Below are positions 34,132-42,392 of a stretch of 64,000 nucleotides of DNA, piece after piece. The DNA comes from Stutzerimonas stutzeri. Lineage in GTDB: Bacteria > Pseudomonadota > Gammaproteobacteria > Pseudomonadales > Pseudomonadaceae. Under the pieces are notes generated by a model. It did no database searches, was not told the DNA's origin, and saw only the letters and a program-made list of their open reading frames with translations. The DNA lies in contig DDVX01000016.1 in the NCBI GenBank assembly GCA_002345575.1, positions 1 through 64,000 on the forward strand, in the 5' to 3' direction. Position 1 is the stretch's first letter. Every line of letters begins with the position of its first letter. The position numbers were made by a program, and so were the translations under genes.

Positions 34132-34554
34132 CTTCAATGCCCTCTCGAAGGCTGCTGAAAAAGACACGCGCTCGAAACGGCGCAAACCCACGCTGAATCG
34201 ACCCGAACTCCGCTGAGGGGTTCCATCGTGCGCTGTCATGAAATGATCGTTGCAGAAAAGCGGCAACCGCCACCAAAGCAGCGGTTGTCGAACGCGGCAA
34301 CCGTGTGGGTCGCCGGAGCGCAATTAAGCGCTATTCAATGGAAGAAGACGCGACTGGCCGGGGTTGGGCCAGTCCTGTTGCGTCGATGCGAGTCGCTTTG
34401 TGAGCAATACGCACCGCCAAACTTACGCTTAGCATGCTAACTATCCCCGCCGTTGCCGCTGCCTACAATTGGCCGAAGGTCGAACGCCGGCGCTAAGGCT
34501 GATGCCGATAGGGCTATTCAGTGCCTGCTTAAGCAGACTGAGTCGCGCCCGAAT
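34132..34554. other. Intergenic region without a clear gene
   Basis: This 423-base gap contains two GCGGCAACC copies (about 34260-34300) and a perfect 12-base palindrome TTAGCATGCTAA (34429-34440). Frames on both strands lack ribosome sites and recognisable products. A small RNA cannot be excluded. Confidence 0.5.
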
Positions 34555-34713
34555 TCAGAGTCGCGGCTGGTCACCCCGCTTGCGACGAATGTTGATCCAT
34601 GAAAGCGCTGCCAGGGACAGCATTAAACCAGCCATGTTGAAGTTACCTACCCATAGGTATCCCAGCCCTGCAATCGAGCAGGCTGCCAGACCGATCCAAC
34701 GTACTTGACTCAC
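34555..34713 (-). CDS. 52-residue membrane peptide coupled to the hydrolase gene
   Basis: A GTG-started frame of 52 codons whose GTG overlaps the TGA of the metallo-hydrolase gene as GTGA, a classic coupling arrangement. The peptide begins VSQVRWIGLAACSIAGLGYL (Met at position 1 in practice), continues with a second hydrophobic stretch (MAGLMLSLAALSWINI) and ends with the basic tail RRKRGDQPRL, so two short membrane helices with a cytoplasmic tail are likely. I do not recognise a family. The overlap and hydrophobic pattern are the support; the plus-strand frame in the same place shows no such character. Confidence 0.55.
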   Translation of the reverse strand: MSQVRWIGLAACSIAGLGYLWVGNFNMAGLMLSLAALSWINIRRKRGDQPRL

Positions 34714-35549
34714 GGCGACGGCACCCTGGCCTGCATGCGCTCGAGCTCCTTGGCATCGTGGCTGCAGAACAGCGTGACCTCGTCGCTGTGCTCCATGGAC
34801 AAGGCCCAGAGTCGATGTTGATTAGCCAGCCGGGCCGGCCGGTCGACTTCCATCATGTGCTGGTAGAAGCGCAAACCCGGCGTGCAATGCCGCTCGATCT
34901 GACCAACTTCTTCACGATAGAAGTAGGCATCGCCGGCGTGCAGCAGCCAGCCATTGTCAGCCTGCAAGGCGACGCCGGCATGGCCGTGGGTGTGCCCGGT
35001 CAGCGGAATCAGCAGGATCTCCGGCGGCAGGCCGCGCAGCTCCTTGACCGCCTGGAAACCGAACCAGCCATCGCCGCCCGGCTCGTAGAACTGCCAGTGA
35101 CGCACCTCGTCCCATTGCCGGTGACGATAGCGTCGATGGCCGAGAAAGCTGCGGGTCGTGCGCGCGGCATCCATCTCGCGCTGCAGCAGGTGCACCTGAG
35201 CGCCAGGAAAGTCGCTCAGGCCGCCGGCATGATCGAAATCCAGATGAGTCAGCAGGATCTGCCGCACGTCCTCGGGCGCGAAGCCCAGCTGGCGAATCTG
35301 CTCCAGCGCGGTAAAGCGACGTTGGAACTGGATGTTGTTGAAAGCGATAAAGAAGCTGCTCAAGCGTTTGCGCGGCTCCAGCACGTCGCACTCCCCGAAG
35401 CCCGTATCCACCAGCACCAGGCCATGCTGATCGGTCTCGATCAGCAAGCAGTGGCACACCAGTTGGGCCGTCAGCCCCTTGCTGAAGCCATCGAACAGCG
35501 CGCCACCGAGTGGGCACATGCAACCGCAATTGAGGTGATGAACACGCAT
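34710..35549 (-). CDS. Metallo-beta-lactamase-fold hydrolase
   Basis: A 279-residue zinc hydrolase of the glyoxalase II/lactonase superfamily. The metal motif is LLTHLDFDHAGG (HxDxDH, with Asp in place of the second His of the usual HxHxDH). GHTHGHAG and LLHAGDAYF provide later metal ligands. The N-terminus MRVHHLNCGCMCP is typical of a pseudomonad subfamily of unknown substrate. The ATG at 35549 is chosen to give this N-terminus. It could be a lactonase or esterase; quorum quenching cannot be claimed from sequence. A 52-residue membrane peptide is translationally coupled downstream. Confidence 0.85.
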   Translation of the reverse strand: MRVHHLNCGCMCPLGGALFDGFSKGLTAQLVCHCLLIETDQHGLVLVDTGFGECDVLEPRKRLSSFFIAFNNIQFQRRFTALEQIRQLGFAPEDVRQILLTHLDFDHAGGLSDFPGAQVHLLQREMDAARTTRSFLGHRRYRHRQWDEVRHWQFYEPGGDGWFGFQAVKELRGLPPEILLIPLTGHTHGHAGVALQADNGWLLHAGDAYFYREEVGQIERHCTPGLRFYQHMMEVDRPARLANQHRLWALSMEHSDEVTLFCSHDAKELERMQARVPSP

Positions 35550-35764
35550 CGGCAACCCCTCGCTGCTCTGGCCAGCCGGCAAGGCCAGGCCTCTGCGTTT
35601 CGAGGCTCGATGCCCGCCCGGAGTTCAGCCCAGCCGGCCGGCGGGCGCCGGCGGAGAGCGAATAAGCGTGAACTATTCTCACGGATATGCCTCCACCGAA
35701 CGTCGCGGCCTCGGCGGCGGCAGGAGCTGGGCAATATCATCAGGAAAGCGGAGTGAAGATCCCT

Positions 35765-36250
35765 ATGCGTCAGGCAAGACTGATCACCATCATGCTGTTG
35801 GCGCTGAGCCTGGCTGCCTGCGCGGCGTTCTCCACACGCGACCCATTGATCGTGCAGGTCGCCGGCATCCAACCCCTGCCTGGCGAAGGCCTGGAGCTGC
35901 GCATGCTGGTGAAGCTGCGGGTGCAGAATCCTAACGACACGGTCATCGACTATCGGGGCATAGCGCTCGATCTGGAAGTCAACGGCCGGCGTCTGGCCAG
36001 TGGCGTCAGCGACCAGCAAGGCAGCGTTCCGCGCTTTGGCGAAAGCGTGCTAAGCGTTCCCGTCACCGTCTCGGCGCTCTCCGCAGCCCGTCAGGCGCTG
36101 GGACTGGCCGAACATTTTGGTCAGGATGAGGTGCCCTATGTGCTGCGCGGCAAACTGGCCGGTGGGCTGCTCGGCACCCAGCGCTTCGTCGAAAAAGGCA
36201 CGCTGGATCTGTCCGGCACCGTGGCCAATCCATATCGGCGCGAGCCTTGA
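35765..36250 (+). CDS. LEA-type-2 / WHy-domain lipoprotein
   Basis: A 161-residue predicted lipoprotein. The signal peptide MRQARLITIMLLALSLAAC ends with a lipobox (LAAC, Cys19). The mature part has a LEA14/WHy-type beta-sandwich pattern (LRMLVKLRVQNPNDTVIDYRG, then LEVNGRRLASGVS), a fold linked to desiccation or stress tolerance in plants and found in many bacterial lipoproteins. The ATG at 35765 is preceded by GGAGTGAAG at a slightly long distance; the 26 codons upstream are not signal-like. It is divergent from the hydrolase gene. Confidence 0.82.
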   Translation: MRQARLITIMLLALSLAACAAFSTRDPLIVQVAGIQPLPGEGLELRMLVKLRVQNPNDTVIDYRGIALDLEVNGRRLASGVSDQQGSVPRFGESVLSVPVTVSALSAARQALGLAEHFGQDEVPYVLRGKLAGGLLGTQRFVEKGTLDLSGTVANPYRREP

Positions 36251-36401
36251 GGCAGTGCCGGTGAAGCCATAAGCATCGCGCCGAGGGCGGCCCTACAAAC
36301 AAAAGCCATATCGCAGCGCTTTTAGGAGGCGCGCCCTTGTGACGAATACAGGCGCCTGCCTGCCCAAATTGATCTGTCCGCCACATTCCGCGCCTGCGAT
36401 C

Positions 36402-38027
36402 TTATCGTTCATCCCGCTCCGGAGCGCAGCTTCCAGCCCTACAGCGGTTCGCCTCGTGGCTCGGATCTTCCTGCATCAATTTGCGAGTGACGCCGTTGGT
36501 CCAGCCGAAACCGTCCTGCAAGGGGTATTCACCGCCACCGGCATAATCGGTGCATTGCCGCAGGACATATTTTTCCACCAGCTTGCTTTCCCGCTCGAAG
36601 AGGTAGGCGACGATGCTCAGCCAGCGCTCCTCGATCTGCAACGCCAGCGCATCATGGCCGTAATGCTGCAGCCCGCGAATGCCGATCCACTGCAGCGGCG
36701 CCCAGCCGTTGGGGCGATCCCACTGTTCATCGCTGGCCCGGCTTTCGGTGGTCGCCAGGCCGCCGGGCGTGAGCAGGCGACGCCGCACGATATCGGCCAC
36801 GCGCTCGGCCTGAGCCGCACTGGCCGCTCGCACGAACAGGGGCGCCAGGGTCGCAGCCGTCAGGTTCACGCGCTGCTGCTCGAGCGTCCAGTCGTAGTCG
36901 AAATAGGCGCCCTCGCGCTCGTTCCATAGATAGCGGTTGATCGCCCCCAGGCGCGCTTCGGCGCGTCGACGGAACGACCTGGCGTAGTCATCCAGCCCCT
37001 TCACTTCGCTGAGCTGGGCGATCTGGCTTTCGAGCCTGTAGAGCAGGCTGTTCAGATCAACCGGGATGATTCGGGTGGTGCGGATACTCGATAAGCGTTC
37101 GCTGTCATCCAGCCAGCGGGAGCTGAAATCCCAGCCCGACTCGGCCCCTGCACGCAGATCCCGGTAGACCTCATGGGCGGGTCGGCCCGAGTCGCGCGCA
37201 GTTTCGATATCTTCCCGGTAGGCCTCTTCACGGGGCGTATCCCGCTCGTCCCAGTAGCGGTTGAGTAAGCTGCCATCGGGCAGACATACGCAGCGCGCAT
37301 GCACTTCGCCCGGTCGTAATGCATCGCCACCATCGGTCCAGAAAGCATGCTCCTTGAGCAGCTGCGGCAGGTAATCACTGGCGCGATACACGCCGCTTTC
37401 CTCGAACAGTTCGGTCATCAGAACGAACACTGGCGGCTGCGAGCGCCCCAGGTAGTAGGTGCGATTCCCGTTGGGCACGTGACCGTAGGTGTCGATCAGG
37501 TAGGCGAAGTTATCGGCCATGGCACGCAGCAGATCGCAATGCCCGCTTTCGTCCAGGCCCAGCATGGTGAAGTACGAGTCCCAGTAGTACAGCTCGGTAA
37601 AGCGCCCGCCCGGTACTACATAGTCGTAAGGCAGCGGCAGCAGCGAAGAATGCGCCGGGTGATCCTGTGGGTGCCGAGTCAGCACTGGCCAGAGCCGGTC
37701 GATATGATCGGCAAGGCTGTCGTCGGGGTCGGCAACGAAGTCATTGGGTGGTATTTCGAACGGACTGAAATGCTCAGCAACAAAGGCTGGCAGGTCGAAG
37801 TCCGGATCGTCGCAGCGCGCCCGATAAGCCTCCAAAATAGCCTCGGGATGTTGTCGTGGCGCGCAGTCGACGAAAGTCTTGCCGTCTGCAAAGACGCGCT
37901 GCATCTGCACGGCGACAAAGAGCTCCTGATAACGCTCCGCCGGCGTCAGGGTGTCGGCAACGGAGATCGCACTGATGTCGTACTTGAAGAGGCTTTCCTC
38001 AAAGTCGCTTTGGTCGCTCGTGCTCAT
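36402..38027 (-). CDS. treF: Trehalase (GH37, cytoplasmic type)
   Basis: Inverting glycosidase that splits trehalose into two glucose molecules. Both family signatures are present: PGGRFTELYYWDSYF near residue 145 and QWDRPNGWAPLQW near residue 430. The 541-residue length and the lack of a signal peptide fit TreF rather than periplasmic TreA. The ATG at 38027 overlaps the dehydrogenase stop as ATGA, so the two are probably co-translated. Its C-terminus ends in a short Arg/Cys-rich tail that is not conserved in TreF, perhaps a divergent end. Confidence 0.93.
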   Translation of the reverse strand: MSTSDQSDFEESLFKYDISAISVADTLTPAERYQELFVAVQMQRVFADGKTFVDCAPRQHPEAILEAYRARCDDPDFDLPAFVAEHFSPFEIPPNDFVADPDDSLADHIDRLWPVLTRHPQDHPAHSSLLPLPYDYVVPGGRFTELYYWDSYFTMLGLDESGHCDLLRAMADNFAYLIDTYGHVPNGNRTYYLGRSQPPVFVLMTELFEESGVYRASDYLPQLLKEHAFWTDGGDALRPGEVHARCVCLPDGSLLNRYWDERDTPREEAYREDIETARDSGRPAHEVYRDLRAGAESGWDFSSRWLDDSERLSSIRTTRIIPVDLNSLLYRLESQIAQLSEVKGLDDYARSFRRRAEARLGAINRYLWNEREGAYFDYDWTLEQQRVNLTAATLAPLFVRAASAAQAERVADIVRRRLLTPGGLATTESRASDEQWDRPNGWAPLQWIGIRGLQHYGHDALALQIEERWLSIVAYLFERESKLVEKYVLRQCTDYAGGGEYPLQDGFGWTNGVTRKLMQEDPSHEANRCRAGSCAPERDER

Positions 38028-38791
38028 TGTTCGCTGTAGTTCCATAGCAGGCCGCCATCGATCACCAGCGTGGTACCGGTGATATAGCTGGCTTCGTCAG
38101 AAGCGAGAAAGGCCACCGCGCCAGCCACGTCACGCGGCTGGCCGAGTCGCCCGGCGGGGATGTTTTCGAGCAGCCGCGCGAGCTTGTCCGGCTGATTCAT
38201 CAGGGAGCTGTTGATAGGCGTCTCGATGGCCCCCGGTGCGATGTTGTTGACGGTGATACCCAACGGCGCTAACTCGATGGCCAGGTTGCGCATGAGCATC
38301 TTCAGGCCGCCCTTACTGACGCAATAGCTGGTGAAGTTGGGAAACGGCAGTTCTTCGTGAACCGAACTGTTATTGATGATTCGTCCACCACGTCCACTGC
38401 CCCGCAGACATCGCGCGAAGGCCTGAGCCAGAAAGAACGGGCCGCGCAGATTGACCTCGAGCACCTGGTCGTAATCCGCCTCTTCCACATTGAGAAAGGG
38501 GCTGTGCTTCTGCATGCCTGCGTTGTTGACCAAAATGTCGAGCTGCCCCATTTGCGCAACCGCTTCGTCCACCAGCCGACGGCACTCGGCGACCACACCA
38601 ACATTGGCGGCGATAAAACAGGCTCGACGCCCGATGGCACGAACCTGCTCTAGAGTCTCCTGCGCCTCGTCGCTGTCTTCTCGGCCGTTGATGACCAGAT
38701 CAGCCCCGGCCTCGGCCAGGCGCACGGCGATGCCGCGCCCGATACCTTGGGTACTGCCGGTAACCAGTGCAATCCTGTTCTGCAATTTCAT
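38024..38791 (-). CDS. SDR-family oxidoreductase, possibly glucose 1-dehydrogenase
   Basis: A 255-residue classical short-chain dehydrogenase. The cofactor loop VTGSTQGIGRG, the NNAG motif (VNNAGMQ), catalytic Ser in NNSSVHEE, and YCVSKGG (Tyr-x-x-x-Lys) are all in place. The C-terminus TGTTLVIDGGLLWNY resembles bacterial glucose 1-dehydrogenases. Because its stop overlaps the trehalase start, oxidation of the released glucose to gluconolactone is a reasonable idea, but sugar specificity is not provable here. The start at 38791 gives the usual MKLQNRIALVTG beginning. Confidence 0.85.
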   Translation of the reverse strand: MKLQNRIALVTGSTQGIGRGIAVRLAEAGADLVINGREDSDEAQETLEQVRAIGRRACFIAANVGVVAECRRLVDEAVAQMGQLDILVNNAGMQKHSPFLNVEEADYDQVLEVNLRGPFFLAQAFARCLRGSGRGGRIINNSSVHEELPFPNFTSYCVSKGGLKMLMRNLAIELAPLGITVNNIAPGAIETPINSSLMNQPDKLARLLENIPAGRLGQPRDVAGAVAFLASDEASYITGTTLVIDGGLLWNYSEQ

Positions 38792-38972
38792 CGTGCACCT
38801 CGCATGGGCGTGACAGGCAGCTCTACTTACTGTGACGGCCCGCCATCCGCTGCGGTTCAACGGTGCATGTTTGCAGATGCTTCAAGGCTCTGCGTCGGCC
38901 TTCGCAACGGCAGACAGCAGGTGCGAACTAGGAGCAGAATAGGCAGCTGTTCGCCGCACACTCAGGATATCC

Positions 38973-39860
38973 ATGGCCACCGCCGACGTACGCAAGGGTT
39001 ATCTGCTGGGCCTGACCACCTTCAGTATCTGGGGTCTGTTTCCGCTGTACTTCAAAGCCGTCGAACAGTTCGCTGCGGCGGAAATCGTCACCCAACGAGC
39101 GATCTGGTCGGCGCTGTTCGGGTCGCTGGTATTGCTGCTCTGGAAACATCCTGGCTGGTGGCAGGAACTGCTCGCACATCCGAAGAGGATCGGCGTGCTG
39201 ATGATTTCCAGCATGCTGATCGCCAGCAACTGGCTGATCTACGTCTGGGCGGTAAACAACGGCCATATGGTCGAGGCGAGCCTGGGCTACTACATCAACC
39301 CGCTGGTCAACGTGGTGCTCGGCCTGCTGATCCTGCACGAGCGGTTGCGGCCTCTGCAGTGGCTGGCCGTGGCCATGGCGGCCATCGGGGTCGCGCTGCA
39401 GCTGATTACCCTTGGCGAATTTCCCTGGGTATCGATTGCACTGGCGCTGAGTTTTGGCAGCTACGGCCTGCTGCGCAAGCAGGCTCCCGTGGCCGCTTTG
39501 CCCGGTCTGGTAGTGGAAACCTGGCTGCTGTTGCCGCTGGCGCTGGGCTGGCTGCTGTTGTTCGGCAGCGGCGCCAGCACTGAGCCAGCGTTCTGGACCA
39601 CAACCGAAGCCCTGTGGCTAGTGGCAGCCGGTCCGGTGACGCTGATCCCGCTGCTGTGCTTCAACGCGGCGGCACGCCACCTGCCTTACTCGACCCTGGG
39701 TTTCCTGCAATACATTACGCCGACCCTGCTGCTGTTACTGGCCGTCTGGGTGTTTCACGAGCCCTTCCCTGCTGACCGCCAGCTGGCTTTTGTCTGCATC
39801 TGGGCGGGGCTGGCGGTGTACAGCTACGATGCCTGGAAAATCATGCGCAAAGCGGCATGA
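38973..39860 (+). CDS. rarD: RarD-type EamA-family transporter
   Basis: A 295-residue inner-membrane protein with about ten hydrophobic helices of the drug/metabolite transporter superfamily. The early segment KGYLLGLTTFSIWGLFPLYF and the later ASNWLIYVWAVNNGHMVEAS and GYYINPLVNV are characteristic of RarD. The substrate is unknown; the name comes from chloramphenicol sensitivity in E. coli and Pseudomonas. The ATG has AGGA six bases upstream. It is divergent from the dehydrogenase-trehalase pair. Confidence 0.92.
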   Translation: MATADVRKGYLLGLTTFSIWGLFPLYFKAVEQFAAAEIVTQRAIWSALFGSLVLLLWKHPGWWQELLAHPKRIGVLMISSMLIASNWLIYVWAVNNGHMVEASLGYYINPLVNVVLGLLILHERLRPLQWLAVAMAAIGVALQLITLGEFPWVSIALALSFGSYGLLRKQAPVAALPGLVVETWLLLPLALGWLLLFGSGASTEPAFWTTTEALWLVAAGPVTLIPLLCFNAAARHLPYSTLGFLQYITPTLLLLLAVWVFHEPFPADRQLAFVCIWAGLAVYSYDAWKIMRKAA

Positions 39861-40020
39861 GCGAGGCTGCCACGCTGCCTGAAAAGGTGAGCGATTCGCC
39901 TGCAAGGTATTGATGGCAAGCGAAAAGCCACCACGCCCTGTCGACTGATTTTCCCCTGAGCTTCATGTAGTATCGGTCGGCCCGGACTACAAGAAACTTG
40001 CGGCCCGAAAGATCAAAGAA

Positions 40021-40028
40021 AAAAATAA
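40021..40028 (+). promoter_or_regulatory. Candidate Hfq/Crc catabolite-activity motif upstream of glcB
   Basis: AAAAATAA fits AAnAANAA, the A-rich motif bound by Hfq with Crc during carbon catabolite repression in Pseudomonas. It ends 12 bases before the glcB ATG and directly abuts the ribosome site (GTGAGGCGAG). A-rich leaders can match by chance. Confidence 0.4.
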
Positions 40029-40040
40029 GTGAGGCGAGTA

Positions 40041-42221
40041 ATGACTGAGCGCGTTCAAGTCGGTGGCCTGCAGGTCGCCAAAGTCCTGTATGACTTCGTC
40101 AACAACGAAGCGATTCCTGGCACCGGCCTCGATGCCGCAGCCTTTTGGGCCGGCGCCGACAGCGTCATCCACGATCTGGCGCCGAAGAATCGCGCGCTGC
40201 TGGCCAAGCGGGACGACCTGCAGGCACAGATCGATGCCTGGCACCAGGCCCGCGCCGGCCAGGCTCATGACGCTGTTGCATACAAGGCTTTCCTTCAGGA
40301 AATCGGCTACCTGCTGCCCGAAGCAGAAGACTTCCAAGCCACCACCCAGAACGTCGACGAAGAAATCACCAGCATGGCCGGCCCGCAGCTGGTAGTGCCG
40401 ATCATGAACGCGCGCTTCGCGCTGAACGCCGCCAACGCCCGCTGGGGCTCGCTGTACGACGCGCTCTACGGCACCGACGCCATCTCCGAAGACGGCGGCG
40501 CTAGCAAAGGCCCGGGCTACAACGAAGTTCGCGGCAACAAGGTCATCGCCTACGCCCGCGCCTTCCTCGATGAAGCCGCAGCGCTGGAAAACGGCTCGCA
40601 CGCCGACTCCACCGGCTACCGCATCGAAGGCGGCAAGCTGGTCGTGTCTCTGAAAGACGGCAGCACCACCGGTCTGAAAGACCCGCAGCTGCTGCTCGGC
40701 TTTCAGGGCGACGCCAGCGCGCCGATCGCCGTACTGCTCAAGCACAACGGTATCCATTTCGAGATCCAGATCGACCCCGCCAGCCCCATCGGCCAGACCG
40801 ACGCTGCCGGCGTGAAGGACATCCTGATGGAAGCGGCGCTGACCACCATCATGGACTGTGAAGACTCCATCGCCGCCGTCGATGCCGACGACAAGACCAT
40901 CGTCTACCGCAACTGGCTGGGCCTGATGAAGGGCGACCTGGTTGAGGACCTGGAAAAGGGCGGCAAGCGCATTACCCGCGCGATGAACCCCGACCGCGTT
41001 TACACCAAGGCTGACGGCAACGGCGAACTGACCCTGCATGGTCGCTCGCTGCTGTTCATCCGCAACGTCGGTCACCTGATGACCAACGACGCCATCCTCG
41101 ACAAGGAAGGCAACGAAGTGCCGGAAGGCATCATGGACGGCCTGTTCACCAGCCTCGCCGCCATGCACAACCTCAACGGCAACACCACCCGCAAGAACAC
41201 CCGTACCGGCTCGGTCTACATCGTCAAACCGAAGATGCACGGCCCGGAAGAAGTGGCCTTCGCCACCGAGCTGTTTGGCCGCGTCGAAGACGTGCTCAAG
41301 CTGCCGCGCAACACCCTGAAAGTAGGCATCATGGATGAAGAGCGCCGCACCTCGATCAACCTCAAGGCTTGTATCAAGGAAGCGCGCGAGCGCGTGGTGT
41401 TCATCAACACCGGCTTCCTCGACCGCACCGGCGACGAGATCCACACCTCCATGGAAGCCGGCCCCGTGGTACGCAAGGCCGCGATGAAGGCCGAGAAGTG
41501 GATCAGCTCCTACGAGGACAACAACGTCGACGTCGGCCTGGCCTGCGGCCTGCAGGGCAAGGCGCAGATCGGCAAGGGCATGTGGGCCATGCCCGATCTG
41601 ATGGCCGGCATGCTCGAGCAAAAGATCGGTCACCCGATGGCCGGCGCCAACACCGCCTGGGTCCCGTCGCCAACCGCCGCCACCCTGCACGCCATGCATT
41701 ACCACAAGGTCGACGTGTTCGCTCGTCAGGCCGAGCTGGCCAAGCGCACCAAGGCTTCGGTAGACGACATCCTGACCATCCCGCTGGCCAAGGACACCAA
41801 CTGGACCGAAGAGGAAAAGCGCAACGAGCTGGACAACAACTCGCAGGGCATCCTCGGCTACATGGTGCGCTGGGTCGAACAGGGCGTCGGTTGCTCCAAG
41901 GTACCGGACATCAATGACGTCGCCCTGATGGAAGACCGCGCCACGCTGCGCATCTCCAGCCAGCACGTAGCGAACTGGATGCGCCACGGCGTGGTGACCG
42001 AAGAACAGGTCGTTGAAAGCCTGAAGCGCATGGCGCCAGTAGTTGACCGTCAGAACGAAGGCGACCCGCTATACCGCCCGATGGCACCGGACTTCGATAA
42101 CAGCGTGGCCTTCCAGGCCGCCCTGGAGCTGGTCCTCGAAGGCACTAAGCAGCCCAACGGCTACACCGAGCCGGTGCTGCATCGCCGTCGTCGCGAGTTC
42201 AAGGCCAAGAACGGTCTGTAA
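40041..42221 (+). CDS. glcB: Malate synthase G
   Basis: Condenses glyoxylate and acetyl-CoA to malate, the second step of the glyoxylate shunt, allowing growth on acetate and fatty acids. The 726-residue length is that of isoform G. Key blocks include MDCEDSIAAVDADDK near residue 275, RSLLFIRNVGHLM and MWAMPDLMAGMLEQKIGHP. The ATG at 40041 follows GAGGCGAG; the four upstream codons are dropped. It is monocistronic, closed by a strong terminator at 42239. It works with the acetate symporter at 45807-47576 and the beta-oxidation enzymes in this window. Confidence 0.97.
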   Translation: MTERVQVGGLQVAKVLYDFVNNEAIPGTGLDAAAFWAGADSVIHDLAPKNRALLAKRDDLQAQIDAWHQARAGQAHDAVAYKAFLQEIGYLLPEAEDFQATTQNVDEEITSMAGPQLVVPIMNARFALNAANARWGSLYDALYGTDAISEDGGASKGPGYNEVRGNKVIAYARAFLDEAAALENGSHADSTGYRIEGGKLVVSLKDGSTTGLKDPQLLLGFQGDASAPIAVLLKHNGIHFEIQIDPASPIGQTDAAGVKDILMEAALTTIMDCEDSIAAVDADDKTIVYRNWLGLMKGDLVEDLEKGGKRITRAMNPDRVYTKADGNGELTLHGRSLLFIRNVGHLMTNDAILDKEGNEVPEGIMDGLFTSLAAMHNLNGNTTRKNTRTGSVYIVKPKMHGPEEVAFATELFGRVEDVLKLPRNTLKVGIMDEERRTSINLKACIKEARERVVFINTGFLDRTGDEIHTSMEAGPVVRKAAMKAEKWISSYEDNNVDVGLACGLQGKAQIGKGMWAMPDLMAGMLEQKIGHPMAGANTAWVPSPTAATLHAMHYHKVDVFARQAELAKRTKASVDDILTIPLAKDTNWTEEEKRNELDNNSQGILGYMVRWVEQGVGCSKVPDINDVALMEDRATLRISSQHVANWMRHGVVTEEQVVESLKRMAPVVDRQNEGDPLYRPMAPDFDNSVAFQAALELVLEGTKQPNGYTEPVLHRRRREFKAKNGL

Positions 42222-42238
42222 CCGCACCGCAGCGTAAA

Positions 42239-42266
42239 AAAAAACCGCCCTCCGGGGCGGTTTTTT
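42239..42266 (+). terminator. Intrinsic terminator after glcB
   Basis: A 10-base stem (AAAACCGCCC, loop TCCG, GGGCGGTTTT; 42241-42250 and 42255-42264) ends in a T-run, preceded by an A-run that would make it work in both directions. It lies 18 bases past the glcB stop. Confidence 0.92.
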
Positions 42267-42392
42267 ATTCATGCTGGCTCCGCGCCGGGGCTGATACGGA
42301 TCAGCATGGCCCATCTCGGCTGCGACTAGACTTACGTCCAATTGGGTCAGACCAGCCCACGGCCCACCATGGAACGAAAATGGAAGTGAACC

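Noticed and set aside
34429..34440. TTAGCATGCTAA as an operator
   Set aside because: A perfect 12-base palindrome, but it is not placed near a start codon in a way that suggests a target gene; noted only in the intergenic entry.
34469..34708. Plus-strand 79-codon frame near the metallo-hydrolase
   Set aside because: Arg/Ser/Pro-rich and without a ribosome site. The minus-strand GTG frame in the same place has a stop/start overlap and membrane segments.
39963..39973. TAGTAT as a possible -10 box upstream of glcB
   Set aside because: No acceptable -35 at 16-18 bases, and no sigma-54 pair (GG-N10-GC) could be fitted; not listed as a promoter.
39987..41987. Minus-strand open frame of 666 codons opposite glcB
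   Set aside because: Antisense of malate synthase G, with repetitive Val/Gly/Asp/His composition and no recognisable product.
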